A model generated the notes under the pieces. That model worked only from the letters and a program-made list of their open reading frames with translations. It was not told the DNA's origin and ran no database searches. The translations under genes were made by a program, and so were the position numbers. Positions 32,749-41,594 of a stretch of DNA of 64,000 nt are shown here, piece after piece. Positions within the stretch are counted from its first letter, which is position 1, and each line of letters starts with the position of its first letter. Where the stretch lies: positions 90,979-154,978 of the forward strand of contig NZ_BMND01000017.1 of the NCBI RefSeq assembly GCF_014646275.1, in the 5' to 3' direction. This stretch comes from Streptomyces kronopolitis (lineage in GTDB: Bacteria; Actinomycetota; Actinomycetes; Streptomycetales; Streptomycetaceae).

Positions 32749-34266
32749 ATGGATCAGCGATTCGATGCCACCGAGCGCTTCGCGGAAGGCGCGCAATTCA
32801 TCGCGGGACGCCTCCGGAGCGGCAGTTCCGGCCGCACCCAGGACGTCGTGGACCCGGCGACCGGCGAGACGGTGTACTCCTACGAACTCGCCGGTGCGGC
32901 GGAGGTGGACGCGGCCGTCGACGCCGCCCGGCAGGCGTTCGCCGAATGGGGCGGTGCCACGCCCGGCGAGCGCTCCGACACCCTGCACCGCTTCGCCGCG
33001 GCCCTCGCCGAGGACGCCGGCGACCTGGCCCGCGCCGAGTCGCTGAACTGCGGAAAGCCGATCAAGCTCAGCGAGGAGTTCGACGTACCGGGCTCGATCG
33101 ACAACGCCGCGTTCTTCGCGGGCGCCGCCCGCCACCTGGAGGGCAAGGCGGCCGGGGAGTACAGCCCCGACCACACCTCCGTGATCCGCCGCGAGCCGAT
33201 CGGCGTCGTCGGCTCCATCGCCCCGTGGAACTACCCGCTCCAGATGGCCGCCTGGAAGGTGCTGCCGGCCATCGCCGCGGGCAACACCATCGTCCTCAAG
33301 CCGGCCGAGATCACCCCCTTCACCTCGCTGCTGTTCGCGCAGGCCGCCCAGCGCGCCGGGCTGCCCGACGGGGTGCTCAACATCGTCTCCGGCGCCGGGC
33401 GGGACGCCGGTGAGCGGCTGGTGGGCCACCCCTCCGTCGCCATGACCTCCTTCACCGGCTCGACCGCCGTCGGCAAGCGGGTCGCCGAGATCGCCACCGG
33501 CACCGTCAAGCGGCTGCACCTCGAACTCGGCGGCAAGGCCCCCTTCGTCGTCTTCGACGACGCCGACCTGGAGGCCGCCGTGCACGGCGCGGTCGCCGGG
33601 GCACTGATCAACACCGGCCAGGACTGCACCGCCGCCACCCGCGCCTATGTCCAGCGCCCCCTCTACGACGCCTTCGTGCGGGGCGTCGCCGACCTGATGG
33701 CGACCGTGCGGCTCGGCGACCCCTTCGACCCGTCCACCGACCTGGGCCCGCTGATCTCGCACGCCCAGCGCGACCGGGTGGCCGGCTTCGTCGACCGGGC
33801 CCGCGCCTACGCCACCGTCGTCACCGGCGGCGAGGCCCCCGGCGGGGAGCTGGCCAAGGGCGCCTACTACCGGCCCACGCTGGTCGCCGGTGCCGCGCAG
33901 GACAGCGAGATCGTGCAGTCCGAGCTCTTCGGCCCGGTGCTGGTCGTGCTGCCCTTCGACAGCGACGACGAGGGCATCGCCCTGGCCAACGACACCCCCT
34001 ACGGGCTGGCCGCCTCCGCCTGGAGCCGGGACGTCTACCGCACCGGCCGCGCCACCCGTGAGATCAACGCGGGCTGCGTCTGGGTCAACGACCACATCCC
34101 GATCATCAGCGAGATGCCGCACGGCGGTGCCAAGGCATCCGGCTTCGGCAAGGACATGTCGGCCTACTCCTTCGAGGAGTACACCCAGGTCAAGCACGTG
34201 ATGTACGACAACACCGCGGTGGCCCGCAAGGACTGGCACCGCACGGTCTTCGGGGACCGCCCGTAA
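32749..34266 (+). CDS. Second aminobutyraldehyde/betaine-aldehyde-type dehydrogenase
   Basis: A 505-aa NAD-dependent aldehyde dehydrogenase with catalytic Cys293 (T-G-Q-D-C-T-A), L-E-L-G-G-K-A-P and A-P-W-N-Y-P-L. It is clearly related to the dehydrogenase at 28428 over the whole length and ends with the same type of segment (E-M-P-H-G-G-A-K-A-S-G-F-G-K-D-M). ATG 32749 follows GGAGGAGAG (32736-32744). It heads a run of polyamine-uptake genes, so oxidation of a polyamine-derived aminoaldehyde is likely. The two copies may serve different chain lengths. Confidence 0.93.
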   Translation: MDQRFDATERFAEGAQFIAGRLRSGSSGRTQDVVDPATGETVYSYELAGAAEVDAAVDAARQAFAEWGGATPGERSDTLHRFAAALAEDAGDLARAESLNCGKPIKLSEEFDVPGSIDNAAFFAGAARHLEGKAAGEYSPDHTSVIRREPIGVVGSIAPWNYPLQMAAWKVLPAIAAGNTIVLKPAEITPFTSLLFAQAAQRAGLPDGVLNIVSGAGRDAGERLVGHPSVAMTSFTGSTAVGKRVAEIATGTVKRLHLELGGKAPFVVFDDADLEAAVHGAVAGALINTGQDCTAATRAYVQRPLYDAFVRGVADLMATVRLGDPFDPSTDLGPLISHAQRDRVAGFVDRARAYATVVTGGEAPGGELAKGAYYRPTLVAGAAQDSEIVQSELFGPVLVVLPFDSDDEGIALANDTPYGLAASAWSRDVYRTGRATREINAGCVWVNDHIPIISEMPHGGAKASGFGKDMSAYSFEEYTQVKHVMYDNTAVARKDWHRTVFGDRP

Positions 34267-34370
34267 GGGACCTCCCTTCCCCGGGCCCCCGGGCCCCTCC
34301 TGCGGCCAGCGCCGCGCGGCACCGTCACCACCGGCCGAGCGCCGGGTCCACCCCTGAAAGGGCACCGCGC

Positions 34371-35618
34371 ATGGAGCACCACGAGCAGCCCGCACCCCTG
34401 TCCCCGGCCGAACTCACCGCCGTGCGCCGCAGCATGACCGACGGCCGGATGGCCATGACCCGGCGCTCCCTGCTGCGGGCCGGCGGCGCCCTGGCGGCCG
34501 CGGCCGGCGGGCTCGGTGCCCTGTCGGCGTGCGGTATCCCGCCCGCGGGCCGCACGGACGCCGGCAAAAGCACGGACCACTCGGCGGCGGAGAAGCGCCT
34601 CAACTTCTCCAACTGGACCGAGTACATGGACGTCAGCAAGGACGGCAAGCGCCATCCGACGCTCGACCGCTTCACCCGGCGCACCGGCATCGCCGTCAAC
34701 TACACCGAGGACATCAACGACAACGACGAGTTCTTCGGCAAGATCCAGGCGCAGCTGGCGGCCGGCCAGGACACCGGCCGCGACCTGATCGTGCTCACCG
34801 ACTGGATGTGCGCCCGGATGATCTCCCTGGGCTGGATCCAGCAGCTGGACCCGGGCAACCTGCCGCACGCCTACGCCAACCTCTCGGCGCAGTACCGCGA
34901 CCCGGCCTGGGACCCGGGCCGCGCGCACTCCTACGTCTGGCAGGGCATCCCGGCGATCATCGCGTACAACAAGAAGGCCACCGGCGGGAAGAAGGTCGAC
35001 TCGATCAGCCAGCTGCTGGAGGACCCGCAGCTCAAGGGACGCGTCGGCTTCCTCTCCGAGATGCGCGACAGTGTCGGGCTGACCCTGCTGGACATGGGCA
35101 AGCGGCCCGAGGACGTCACCGCCGACGACTACGACGCGGCCCTCGCCCGGCTCCAGAAGGGCGTCGACACCAAGCAGATCCGCCGCTTCACCGGCAACGA
35201 CTACACCAACGACCTGGACAAAGGCGACCTCGCCGCCTGTGTGGCCTGGGCCGGCGACGTCGTCCAGCTCCAGAACGACAACCCCGACATCGCCTACGCC
35301 GTCCCCAAGTCCGGCTACATGGTGTCCACCGACAACCTCATGGTGCCGAACAAGGCCCGCCACAAGCAGAACGCCGAACGGCTCATCGACTACTTCTACG
35401 AGCCGAAGGCGGCGGCCCGGCTCGCGGCGTACATCAACTACGCCTGCCCCGTCGACGGGGTGCGCGAGGAACTCGCCAAGATCGACAAGAAGGCGGCGGC
35501 CAACCCGCTGATCCTGCCGGACAAGGAGATGGCCGCCCGCTCGCACTCCTTCCGGGCGCTGTCCGCCAAGGAGAACAAGGAGTTCGCCCAGAAGTTCTCC
35601 GACCTCACCGGCGCCTGA
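34371..35618 (+). CDS. potD: Spermidine/putrescine-binding lipoprotein of the PotABC system
   Basis: A 415-aa binding protein with a twin-arginine signal (T-R-R-S-L-L-R, Arg31-Arg32) and lipobox A-L-S-A-C (Cys54). The mature region carries S-N-W-T-E-Y-M-D-V, D-I-N-D-N-D-E-F-F-G-K-I and F-T-G-N-D-Y-T-N-D, as in the first binding protein. ATG 34371 has AAAGGG at about 34356; an internal ATG just before the RR motif is also possible. The potA, potB and potC genes follow immediately, giving a complete importer. Confidence 0.94.
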   Translation: MEHHEQPAPLSPAELTAVRRSMTDGRMAMTRRSLLRAGGALAAAAGGLGALSACGIPPAGRTDAGKSTDHSAAEKRLNFSNWTEYMDVSKDGKRHPTLDRFTRRTGIAVNYTEDINDNDEFFGKIQAQLAAGQDTGRDLIVLTDWMCARMISLGWIQQLDPGNLPHAYANLSAQYRDPAWDPGRAHSYVWQGIPAIIAYNKKATGGKKVDSISQLLEDPQLKGRVGFLSEMRDSVGLTLLDMGKRPEDVTADDYDAALARLQKGVDTKQIRRFTGNDYTNDLDKGDLAACVAWAGDVVQLQNDNPDIAYAVPKSGYMVSTDNLMVPNKARHKQNAERLIDYFYEPKAAARLAAYINYACPVDGVREELAKIDKKAAANPLILPDKEMAARSHSFRALSAKENKEFAQKFSDLTGA

Positions 35619-35677
35619 CACCCCCGCCTCCGGGCCCGCCCGAGCCCCCTCGCCCTCCGACCCACGGGACGACCGAC

Positions 35678-36841
35678 ATGACGAAGACCGAGACCCCCCA
35701 GAGCAGCGGAGGCGATGTCCGCCTCCACGGGATCAGCAAGACCTACGGCTCCTTCACCGCCGTCCAACCGCTCGACCTGACCGTCCCCGCGGGCTCCTTC
35801 TTCGCGCTGCTGGGCGCCTCGGGCTGCGGCAAGACCACCACCCTGCGCATGATCGCCGGGCTGGAGGAGCCGACCACCGGGACCGTCGAGCTGTCGGGCC
35901 GCGACGTCACCGCCCTGCCGCCCTACAAGCGCCAGGTCAACACCGTCTTCCAGAACTACGCCCTCTTCCCGCACCTGGACATCTACGAGAACGTCGCCTT
36001 CGGCCTGCGCCGCCGCGGCATCAAGTCCGTCAAGAAGCAGGTCGAGGAGATGCTCGACCTCGTCCAGCTCGGCCCGATGGCCCGCCGCAAGCCGCAGCAG
36101 CTCTCCGGCGGCCAGCAGCAGCGGGTCGCGGTCGCCCGCGCACTGATCAACCACCCGCAGGTGCTGCTCCTCGACGAGCCGCTGGGCGCCCTCGACCTCA
36201 AGCTGCGCCGCCAGATGCAGCTGGAGCTCAAGCGCATCCAGACCGAGGTCGGCATCACCTTCGTGCACGTCACCCACGACCAGGAGGAGGCCATGACGAT
36301 GGCCGACACCGTGGCCGTGATGAACGGCGGCCGGGTCGAGCAGCTCGGCGCCCCCGCCGACCTCTACGAGAACCCCGGCACCACCTTCGTCGCCAACTTC
36401 CTGGGCACCTCCAACCTGATCGAGGCCGAGGTCGTCGAGGCCGGCGGCGAGGAGCTGCTCCTGCGGGCCGCGGACACCACCCTGCACCTGCCCGCCGCCC
36501 GGTGCAGCGCCTCGGCCCGCAAGGGCGAGAAGGTACTGGCCGGCGTGCGGCCCGAGAAGGTCGCCCTGACCCACGCCGACGACGCCGACGGCATCGCCGC
36601 CGAGCACAACCGGCTCCCCGGCCGCATCAAGGACGCCAGCTTCATCGGGGTCTCCACCCAGTACGTCGTCGAGGTGCCCGGCCTGGGCGAACTCGCCGTC
36701 TACGAGCAGAACATCGAGCGCGACGGCCGCCTCGTGCCCGGCGCCGGCATCGTGCTGCACTGGAGCCGGGCGCACACCTTCGGTCTGGACGCCACCCAGG
36801 ACATCCAGGCCGGCGCGGACCTCGACGAGGAGGCCGCGTGA
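35678..36841 (+). CDS. potA: Spermidine/putrescine ABC transporter, ATP-binding protein
   Basis: A 387-aa ABC ATPase of the PotA/MalK class: Walker A G-A-S-G-C-G-K-T, signature L-S-G-G-Q-Q-Q-R, Walker B L-L-L-D-E-P-L-G-A-L and H-loop V-T-H-D-Q-E-E-A, then a C-terminal TOBE domain (H-N-R-L-P-G-R-I-K-D-A-S-F-I-G). It energises polyamine uptake. ATG 35678 follows CGGGACGA, a modest ribosome site. Its stop overlaps the potB start (GTGA), so stoichiometric co-translation is expected. Confidence 0.95.
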   Translation: MTKTETPQSSGGDVRLHGISKTYGSFTAVQPLDLTVPAGSFFALLGASGCGKTTTLRMIAGLEEPTTGTVELSGRDVTALPPYKRQVNTVFQNYALFPHLDIYENVAFGLRRRGIKSVKKQVEEMLDLVQLGPMARRKPQQLSGGQQQRVAVARALINHPQVLLLDEPLGALDLKLRRQMQLELKRIQTEVGITFVHVTHDQEEAMTMADTVAVMNGGRVEQLGAPADLYENPGTTFVANFLGTSNLIEAEVVEAGGEELLLRAADTTLHLPAARCSASARKGEKVLAGVRPEKVALTHADDADGIAAEHNRLPGRIKDASFIGVSTQYVVEVPGLGELAVYEQNIERDGRLVPGAGIVLHWSRAHTFGLDATQDIQAGADLDEEAA

Positions 36842-37776
36842 CCACCACCGCCACCCCCGCGCCGCCGGACGGGCGAAGCGAGGCCGCGCCGCCGGTCCTC
36901 CGCAAGACCCCGGCCCGCAAGCGCCTGGTCCCCTACTGGCTGCTGCTGCCCGGCATCCTGTGGCTGATCGTCTTCTTCGCCGCACCGCTCGTCTACCAGG
37001 CGTCGACCTCGATCCAGACCGGCTCCCTCGAAGAGGGCTTCAAGGTCACCTGGCACGTCGCCACCTACTGGGACGCGCTCGGCGAATACTGGCCGCAGTT
37101 CATCCGCTCGATGGGCTACGCCGCCGTCGCCACCGTCCTGTGCCTGGTCCTGGGCTACCCGCTGGCCTACCTCATCGCCTTCAAGGCGGGCCGCTGGCGC
37201 AACGTCGTGATGATCCTGGTCATCGCCCCGTTCTTCACCAGCTTCCTGATCCGCACCCTCGCCTGGAAGACGATCCTGGCCGACGGCGGACCCGTCGTCG
37301 GGCTGCTGAACTCGCTGCACGTCCTGGACGTCACCAGCTGGCTGGGCGTCACCGAGGGGCACCGGGTGCTGGCCACCCCGCTCGCGGTGGTCTGCGGGCT
37401 GACCTACAACTTCCTGCCGTTCATGGTCCTGCCGCTCTACACCTCGCTGGAGCGCATCGACCCGCGCCTGCACGAGGCCGCCGGCGACCTCTACGCCCGC
37501 CCCTCGACCACCTTCCGCCGGGTGACCTTCCCGCTGTCGATGCCCGGTGTCGTGGCCGGCACCCTGCTGACCTTCATCCCGGCCGCCGGCGACTACATCA
37601 ACGCCGAACTGCTGGGCTCCACCGACCAGAAGATGATCGGCAACGTCATCCAGTCCCAGTTCCTGCGGGTCCTGGACTACCCGACCGCGGCCGCGCTCTC
37701 CTTCATCCTCATGGCGGCCATCCTCGCCATGGTCACGTTCTACATCCGCAAGTCCGGGACGGAGGACCTGGTCTGA
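36838..37776 (+). CDS. potB: Spermidine/putrescine ABC transporter, permease
   Basis: A 312-aa permease with about six membrane segments (first at residues ~30-50, W-L-L-L-P-G-I-L-W-L-I-V-F-F) and the E-A-A loop H-E-A-A-G-D-L-Y-A-R-P near residue 215 for contact with PotA. A 28-residue hydrophilic N-terminus precedes the first segment. GTG 36838 overlaps the potA stop by four bases, and the TGA at 37774-37776 overlaps the ATG of potC. Confidence 0.95.
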   Translation: MTTTATPAPPDGRSEAAPPVLRKTPARKRLVPYWLLLPGILWLIVFFAAPLVYQASTSIQTGSLEEGFKVTWHVATYWDALGEYWPQFIRSMGYAAVATVLCLVLGYPLAYLIAFKAGRWRNVVMILVIAPFFTSFLIRTLAWKTILADGGPVVGLLNSLHVLDVTSWLGVTEGHRVLATPLAVVCGLTYNFLPFMVLPLYTSLERIDPRLHEAAGDLYARPSTTFRRVTFPLSMPGVVAGTLLTFIPAAGDYINAELLGSTDQKMIGNVIQSQFLRVLDYPTAAALSFILMAAILAMVTFYIRKSGTEDLV

Positions 37777-38633
37777 TGGCCGTCCACGAGACCACGAACG
37801 CACCCGGGACCGGCGCCGCCCGCACCCCGAACCGGGGCCTGCGCTGGCTGCGCCGCAACATCGTCGCGATGGCGGGCCTCGCCACGCTGGGCTATCTGAT
37901 CCTGCCCAACATCGTGGTGATGGTCTTCTCCTTCAACAAGCCCAACGGCCGCTTCAACTACCAGTGGCAGCGCTTCTCCACGGACGCCTGGAGCGACCCG
38001 TGCGGCGTCGCCGACCTGTGCGGCTCGCTCGGCCTGAGCCTGCAGCTGGCGCTGTGGGCCACCATCGGCGCGACCGTCCTCGGCACCATGATCGCGTTCG
38101 CGCTGGCCCGCTACCGCTTCCGCGCCCGGGCCGGCGTCAACACCCTGATCTTCCTGCCGATGGCGATGCCCGAGGTCGTCATGGCCGCCTCGCTGGCCAC
38201 CCTCTTCCTCAACATGGGCATCCAGTTCGGCTTCTGGACGATCCTGATCGCCCACATCATGTTCTGCCTGAGCTTCGTGGTCACCGCCGTCAAGGCCCGG
38301 GTGATGAGCATGGACCCGCGCCTGGAACAGGCCGCCCAGGACCTCTACGCCTCACCCGTCCAGACCTTCCTGCGGGTGACGCTGCCGATCGCCGCCCCCG
38401 GCATCGCCGCCGGCGCGCTGCTGTCCTTCGCCCTGTCCTTCGACGACTTCATCATCACCAACTTCAACGCCGGCTCCACCGTGACCTTCCCGATGTTCGT
38501 CTGGGGATCGGCGCAGCGGGGCACGCCCGTACAGATCAACGTCATCGGCACGGCGATGTTCCTGGTCGCCGTGTTGTGCGTACTCGCCGGCCAACTGGCC
38601 GGGAACCGCCGCAAGAGGAGCAAGAGGAGCTGA
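37776..38633 (+). CDS. potC: Spermidine/putrescine ABC transporter, permease
   Basis: A 285-aa permease with about six membrane segments and the E-A-A-like loop E-Q-A-A-Q-D-L-Y-A-S-P. It pairs with PotB to form the channel. P-M-A-M-P-E-V-V-M-A-A-S and L-S-F-D-D-F-I-I-T-N-F are typical for PotC/PotI. It starts inside the potB stop (TGATG) and ends five bases before the ATG of the flavin oxidase gene, with a Lys/Arg-rich tail. Confidence 0.95.
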   Translation: MAVHETTNAPGTGAARTPNRGLRWLRRNIVAMAGLATLGYLILPNIVVMVFSFNKPNGRFNYQWQRFSTDAWSDPCGVADLCGSLGLSLQLALWATIGATVLGTMIAFALARYRFRARAGVNTLIFLPMAMPEVVMAASLATLFLNMGIQFGFWTILIAHIMFCLSFVVTAVKARVMSMDPRLEQAAQDLYASPVQTFLRVTLPIAAPGIAAGALLSFALSFDDFIITNFNAGSTVTFPMFVWGSAQRGTPVQINVIGTAMFLVAVLCVLAGQLAGNRRKRSKRS

Positions 38634-38638
38634 GAACC

Positions 38639-40069
38639 ATGGCACGAGCTGCCATGCCGCATCCGTCCGGGGCGTCCGCCGTCCACGCGCTCGCGGACGC
38701 CGCCCCCACCCCCTTCTGGCTCGACGACCCCGCCCGCCCCGCCGCCCTGCCGGCCCTCGTCGGCGACGAGACCTGCGACCTGCTGGTTGTCGGCGGCGGC
38801 TACTCGGGGCTGTGGACCGCGCTGATCGCCAAGGAACGCGACCCCGAGCGCGATGTCGTCCTCGTCGAGGGCGCCGAGATCGGCTGGGCCGCCTCCGGGC
38901 GCAACGGCGGCTTCTGCGCCGCCTCCCTCACCCACGGCCTGGGCAACGGCCTGGCCCGCTGGCCCGGCGAACTCGCCACGCTCGAAAAGCTCGGCATCCG
39001 CAACCTCGACGCCATCGGGGATGCCGTCGCCCGCTACGGCATCGACTGCGACTTCGAGCGCACCGGCGAGATCGACATCGCCACCGAGCCGCACCAGGTC
39101 GCCGAACTCCAGGAGGCCGCCGAGGACGCCGCCGAACTGGGCCTGGACCGGCACACCTTCCTCGACGAGGACGCCCTGCGCGCCGAGGTCGACTCACCGA
39201 CCTTCCGCGCCGGGCTGTGGGACCGCGACGGCGTCGCCATGCTCCACCCGGCCCGCCTCGCCTGGGGCCTGAAGCAGGCCTGCCTCGACCTCGGCGTCCG
39301 CATCTACGAGCGCACCCGCGCCACCGCGCTCGCCGGCGACGGCACGGGCATGGCCGTCCGCACTCCCTACGGCCGGGTCTTCGCCCGCCATGTCGCGCTG
39401 GGCACCAACGCCTTCCCGTCCCTGGTCAAGCGGGTCCGCCCGTACGTCGTCCCGGTCTACGACCACGCCCTGATGACCGAGCCGCTCTCGGAGGAGCAGC
39501 TCGCCGCCATCGGCTGGAAGAACCGCCAGGGCCTCTCGGACTCCAACAACCACTTCCACTACTTCCGCCTCACCGCCGACCACCGCATCCTGTGGGGCGG
39601 TTACGACATCGTCTACCGCTACGGCGGCGGCGTACGCGCCGAGTACGACCACCACCCGGCCACCTACGAGAAGCTCGCCCGGCACTTCTTCCGCTGCTTC
39701 CCGCAGCTGGAGGGGCTGCGCTTCACCCACTCCTGGGGCGGCGCCATCGACACCTGTTCGCGCTTCTCCGCCTTCTTCGGCACCGCGCACGCCGGCCGGG
39801 TCGCCTACGCCACCGGGTACACCGGCCTCGGCGTGGGCGCCACCCGCTTCGGCGCCGAGGTGATGCTCGACCTGCTCGCGGGCGAGCGCACCGAGCGCAC
39901 GGAGCTGGAGATGGTGCGCAGCAAGCCGCTGCCGTTCCCGCCCGAGCCGCTGCGCTGGGCCGGCATCGGCATCACCCAGTGGTCGATGACCCGCGCCGAC
40001 ACCCGTGCCGGACGCCGCAACCTGTGGCTGAAGGCCATGGACAAGGTGGGGCTCGGCTTCGACAGCTGA
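38639..40069 (+). CDS. FAD-dependent oxidoreductase, PuuB-like amine oxidase
   Basis: A 476-aa flavoprotein of the DAO/PuuB class. The FAD-binding motif V-V-G-G-G-Y-S-G-L (about residue 52) and A-S-G-R-N-G-G-F are clear. W-G-G-Y-D-I-V-Y and the C-terminal T-G-Y-T-G-L-G-V-G-A-T match gamma-glutamylputrescine oxidase-like proteins, which release the aldehyde and H2O2. The start ATG 38639 has AGGAGC upstream, inside the end of potC. Co-transcription with potABC supports oxidation of an imported polyamine or its glutamyl derivative; no gamma-glutamylpolyamine synthetase is in the window. Confidence 0.9.
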   Translation: MARAAMPHPSGASAVHALADAAPTPFWLDDPARPAALPALVGDETCDLLVVGGGYSGLWTALIAKERDPERDVVLVEGAEIGWAASGRNGGFCAASLTHGLGNGLARWPGELATLEKLGIRNLDAIGDAVARYGIDCDFERTGEIDIATEPHQVAELQEAAEDAAELGLDRHTFLDEDALRAEVDSPTFRAGLWDRDGVAMLHPARLAWGLKQACLDLGVRIYERTRATALAGDGTGMAVRTPYGRVFARHVALGTNAFPSLVKRVRPYVVPVYDHALMTEPLSEEQLAAIGWKNRQGLSDSNNHFHYFRLTADHRILWGGYDIVYRYGGGVRAEYDHHPATYEKLARHFFRCFPQLEGLRFTHSWGGAIDTCSRFSAFFGTAHAGRVAYATGYTGLGVGATRFGAEVMLDLLAGERTERTELEMVRSKPLPFPPEPLRWAGIGITQWSMTRADTRAGRRNLWLKAMDKVGLGFDS

Positions 40070-40078
40070 CGCCTTATC

Positions 40079-40114
40079 AGGGAGCGGCCGGCCGCGCGCC
40101 GTCCGCTCCCTTGT
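40079..40114. terminator. Terminator at the end of the pot operon
   Basis: AGGGAGCGG (40079-40087) pairs perfectly with CCGCTCCCT (40103-40111), followed by a T. It lies between converging genes and can serve both. Confidence 0.7.
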
Positions 40115-40119
40115 GGTGT

Positions 40120-41196
40120 CTACGGGCTCGTGGTGTCCACGGGAGCTCCGCCGGCCGCCGCCGAGCGGAGTCCGCCCGCCGCCCACCGGTCGCACACCGC
40201 CCACCACAGCGCGAGCAGCACCCCGGCCAGACACCAGCTGCCGAGCACGTCCAGCGGCCAGTGGTAGCCCCGGCGGACCAGGCCGGTGCCGACACCCGCG
40301 TCGAGCAGCACCAACCCGGCGGCGACCGCCGGCCCGACCCGGCGGCGGCCCGGCGCCGGCCGCCTGCCGCGGTACAGCAGCAGCGCCGCCAGGCCGTAGA
40401 GCACCGCCGCCGTGGCGGCGTGCCCCGACGGGTAGAAGCCGTCGGGCGCGCCCGCCATCGCCGCCGGGCCCGGTCGGGCGAGCCACAGTTTGAGCGGGAC
40501 CACGAGTGCGGGTACCGCGGCGGCGATGAGTGCGGCCGCGAGCGGGGGCAGCCACCAGCGCGGGGGAGCGGCGCCGTCGTCCGCCCGCTGCCGGGCATCG
40601 CGCCGGCCCCGCCACAGGGACCACACCACGGCCGCCGCCAGCACCGGCAGCGCCACCGCAGTGTTGCCGAGGTCGGCGAGGAACTCCGCGGGCCCGGCGG
40701 GCAGGCCGCCGGATGCCACGGCGCGGCCGAGCCGCTCGTCGAGCGCGCGCAGCGGACCGTGGCCCGCCACCTGCCAGGTGAGGACCGCGAACAGCAGCGC
40801 GCCGCACAGGCAGAGGAACAGCGGGGACGGACGGCGGGAGGCGCGGCCGGACGGGGGCGCGGGGCCGGGGCGGCCGGACGATCCCGGAGAGCCTGATGAC
40901 GTCGACGAACCCGGAGACGTGGGCGCATCCGGAGACGTCGGCGAATCCGATCGCCGCAGAAGAAAAGAAGTCGGCCGCCTCGGAACAGGGGGGGTGGTTC
41001 CGAGGCGGCCGGGGTGACCGGTGTCCCGCGCGCCCCGGGGGGTATGGGGCGGGCGGACATCCGATCGGTGAGGATTCCCGGAGTTCCCTGTGCCAGGGGT
41101 TCCGGTGTCGTGCGCGAGGGCACGGCCTGGCCGGAGCTGGGGAAGCGCCGACCGGGCGTCGCCCGCAGTCCCCTGCGAGCGGGGTGTTTCTCTCAT
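40120..41196 (-). CDS. PAP2-family membrane phosphatase
   Basis: About 358 aa with the PAP2 phosphatase signature in three parts: K-L-W-L-A-R-P, P-S-G-H-A-A-T, and R-R-G-Y-H-W-P-L-D. Five to six membrane segments follow residue ~130. Family members dephosphorylate lipid or isoprenoid phosphates at the membrane surface. The N-terminal ~120 residues are Pro/Ser/Gly/Arg-rich and unlikely to be fully real. Between ATG 41196 and the first membrane segment no ATG, GTG or TTG exists in frame and no ribosome site is visible, so the start is uncertain. Confidence 0.78.
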   Translation of the reverse strand: MRETPRSQGTAGDARSALPQLRPGRALAHDTGTPGTGNSGNPHRSDVRPPHTPRGARDTGHPGRLGTTPPVPRRPTSFLLRRSDSPTSPDAPTSPGSSTSSGSPGSSGRPGPAPPSGRASRRPSPLFLCLCGALLFAVLTWQVAGHGPLRALDERLGRAVASGGLPAGPAEFLADLGNTAVALPVLAAAVVWSLWRGRRDARQRADDGAAPPRWWLPPLAAALIAAAVPALVVPLKLWLARPGPAAMAGAPDGFYPSGHAATAAVLYGLAALLLYRGRRPAPGRRRVGPAVAAGLVLLDAGVGTGLVRRGYHWPLDVLGSWCLAGVLLALWWAVCDRWAAGGLRSAAAGGAPVDTTSP

Positions 41197-41594
41197 CTGC
41201 AGAAACCGTACGGCACCGGGACCGCCCCGGACAGCCGCATCACCCGCCCGCCATGGCCCCCGCACATCTTCTTCACGCCGTGCCTCCACCTCCGCACTTT
41301 CGCGCAGAAATGAGCACAGAAATCAGCACAGAAGTGGTCACGAATGGGGGGCGCGGACGGGGCGGGGGACGGGAGCGGGGAGCGGCGCGACGGCAGCGGG
41401 CGGCCCGAGCCCCGGGCGGCCCGAATGCTCGGGGGCAAACGCCCCGGCCGACGGGTATTCGAGCATTCATTCGGGCGGACAACGCGCCGCGGCCCGGGGC
41501 CCGGCATCGTCTGCCGTGCCCCGGGCCGCGCCGGGTGTTGCTGCCGCGCGAGCGGAACGATCCGCGTGCGGACCGCCGCTTACGCCCGGACCGC
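41197..41594. other. Gene-free stretch between the PAP2 and GABA aminotransferase genes
   Basis: No gene I can support. It holds the aminotransferase terminator (41423-41475) and should contain the PAP2 promoter on the minus strand. It is dominated by GC-rich low-complexity sequence (41345-41420). Confidence 0.5.
41423..41475 (-). terminator. Two-level hairpin behind the GABA aminotransferase gene
   Basis: GAATGCTCG (41423-41431) pairs with CGAGCATTC (41460-41468), extended outward by CCC with GGG (41473-41475) across a bulge. The loop carries its own stem GGGGC/GCCCC (around 41432-41445). It lies about 120 bases past the stop of the minus-strand gene. Confidence 0.55.

Noticed and set aside
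40893..40960. Repeated GGAGACGT units opposite the PAP2 N-terminus as an operator array
   Set aside because: Only two or three weak copies within a low-complexity Ser/Pro/Gly-coding stretch; not distinguishable from composition.
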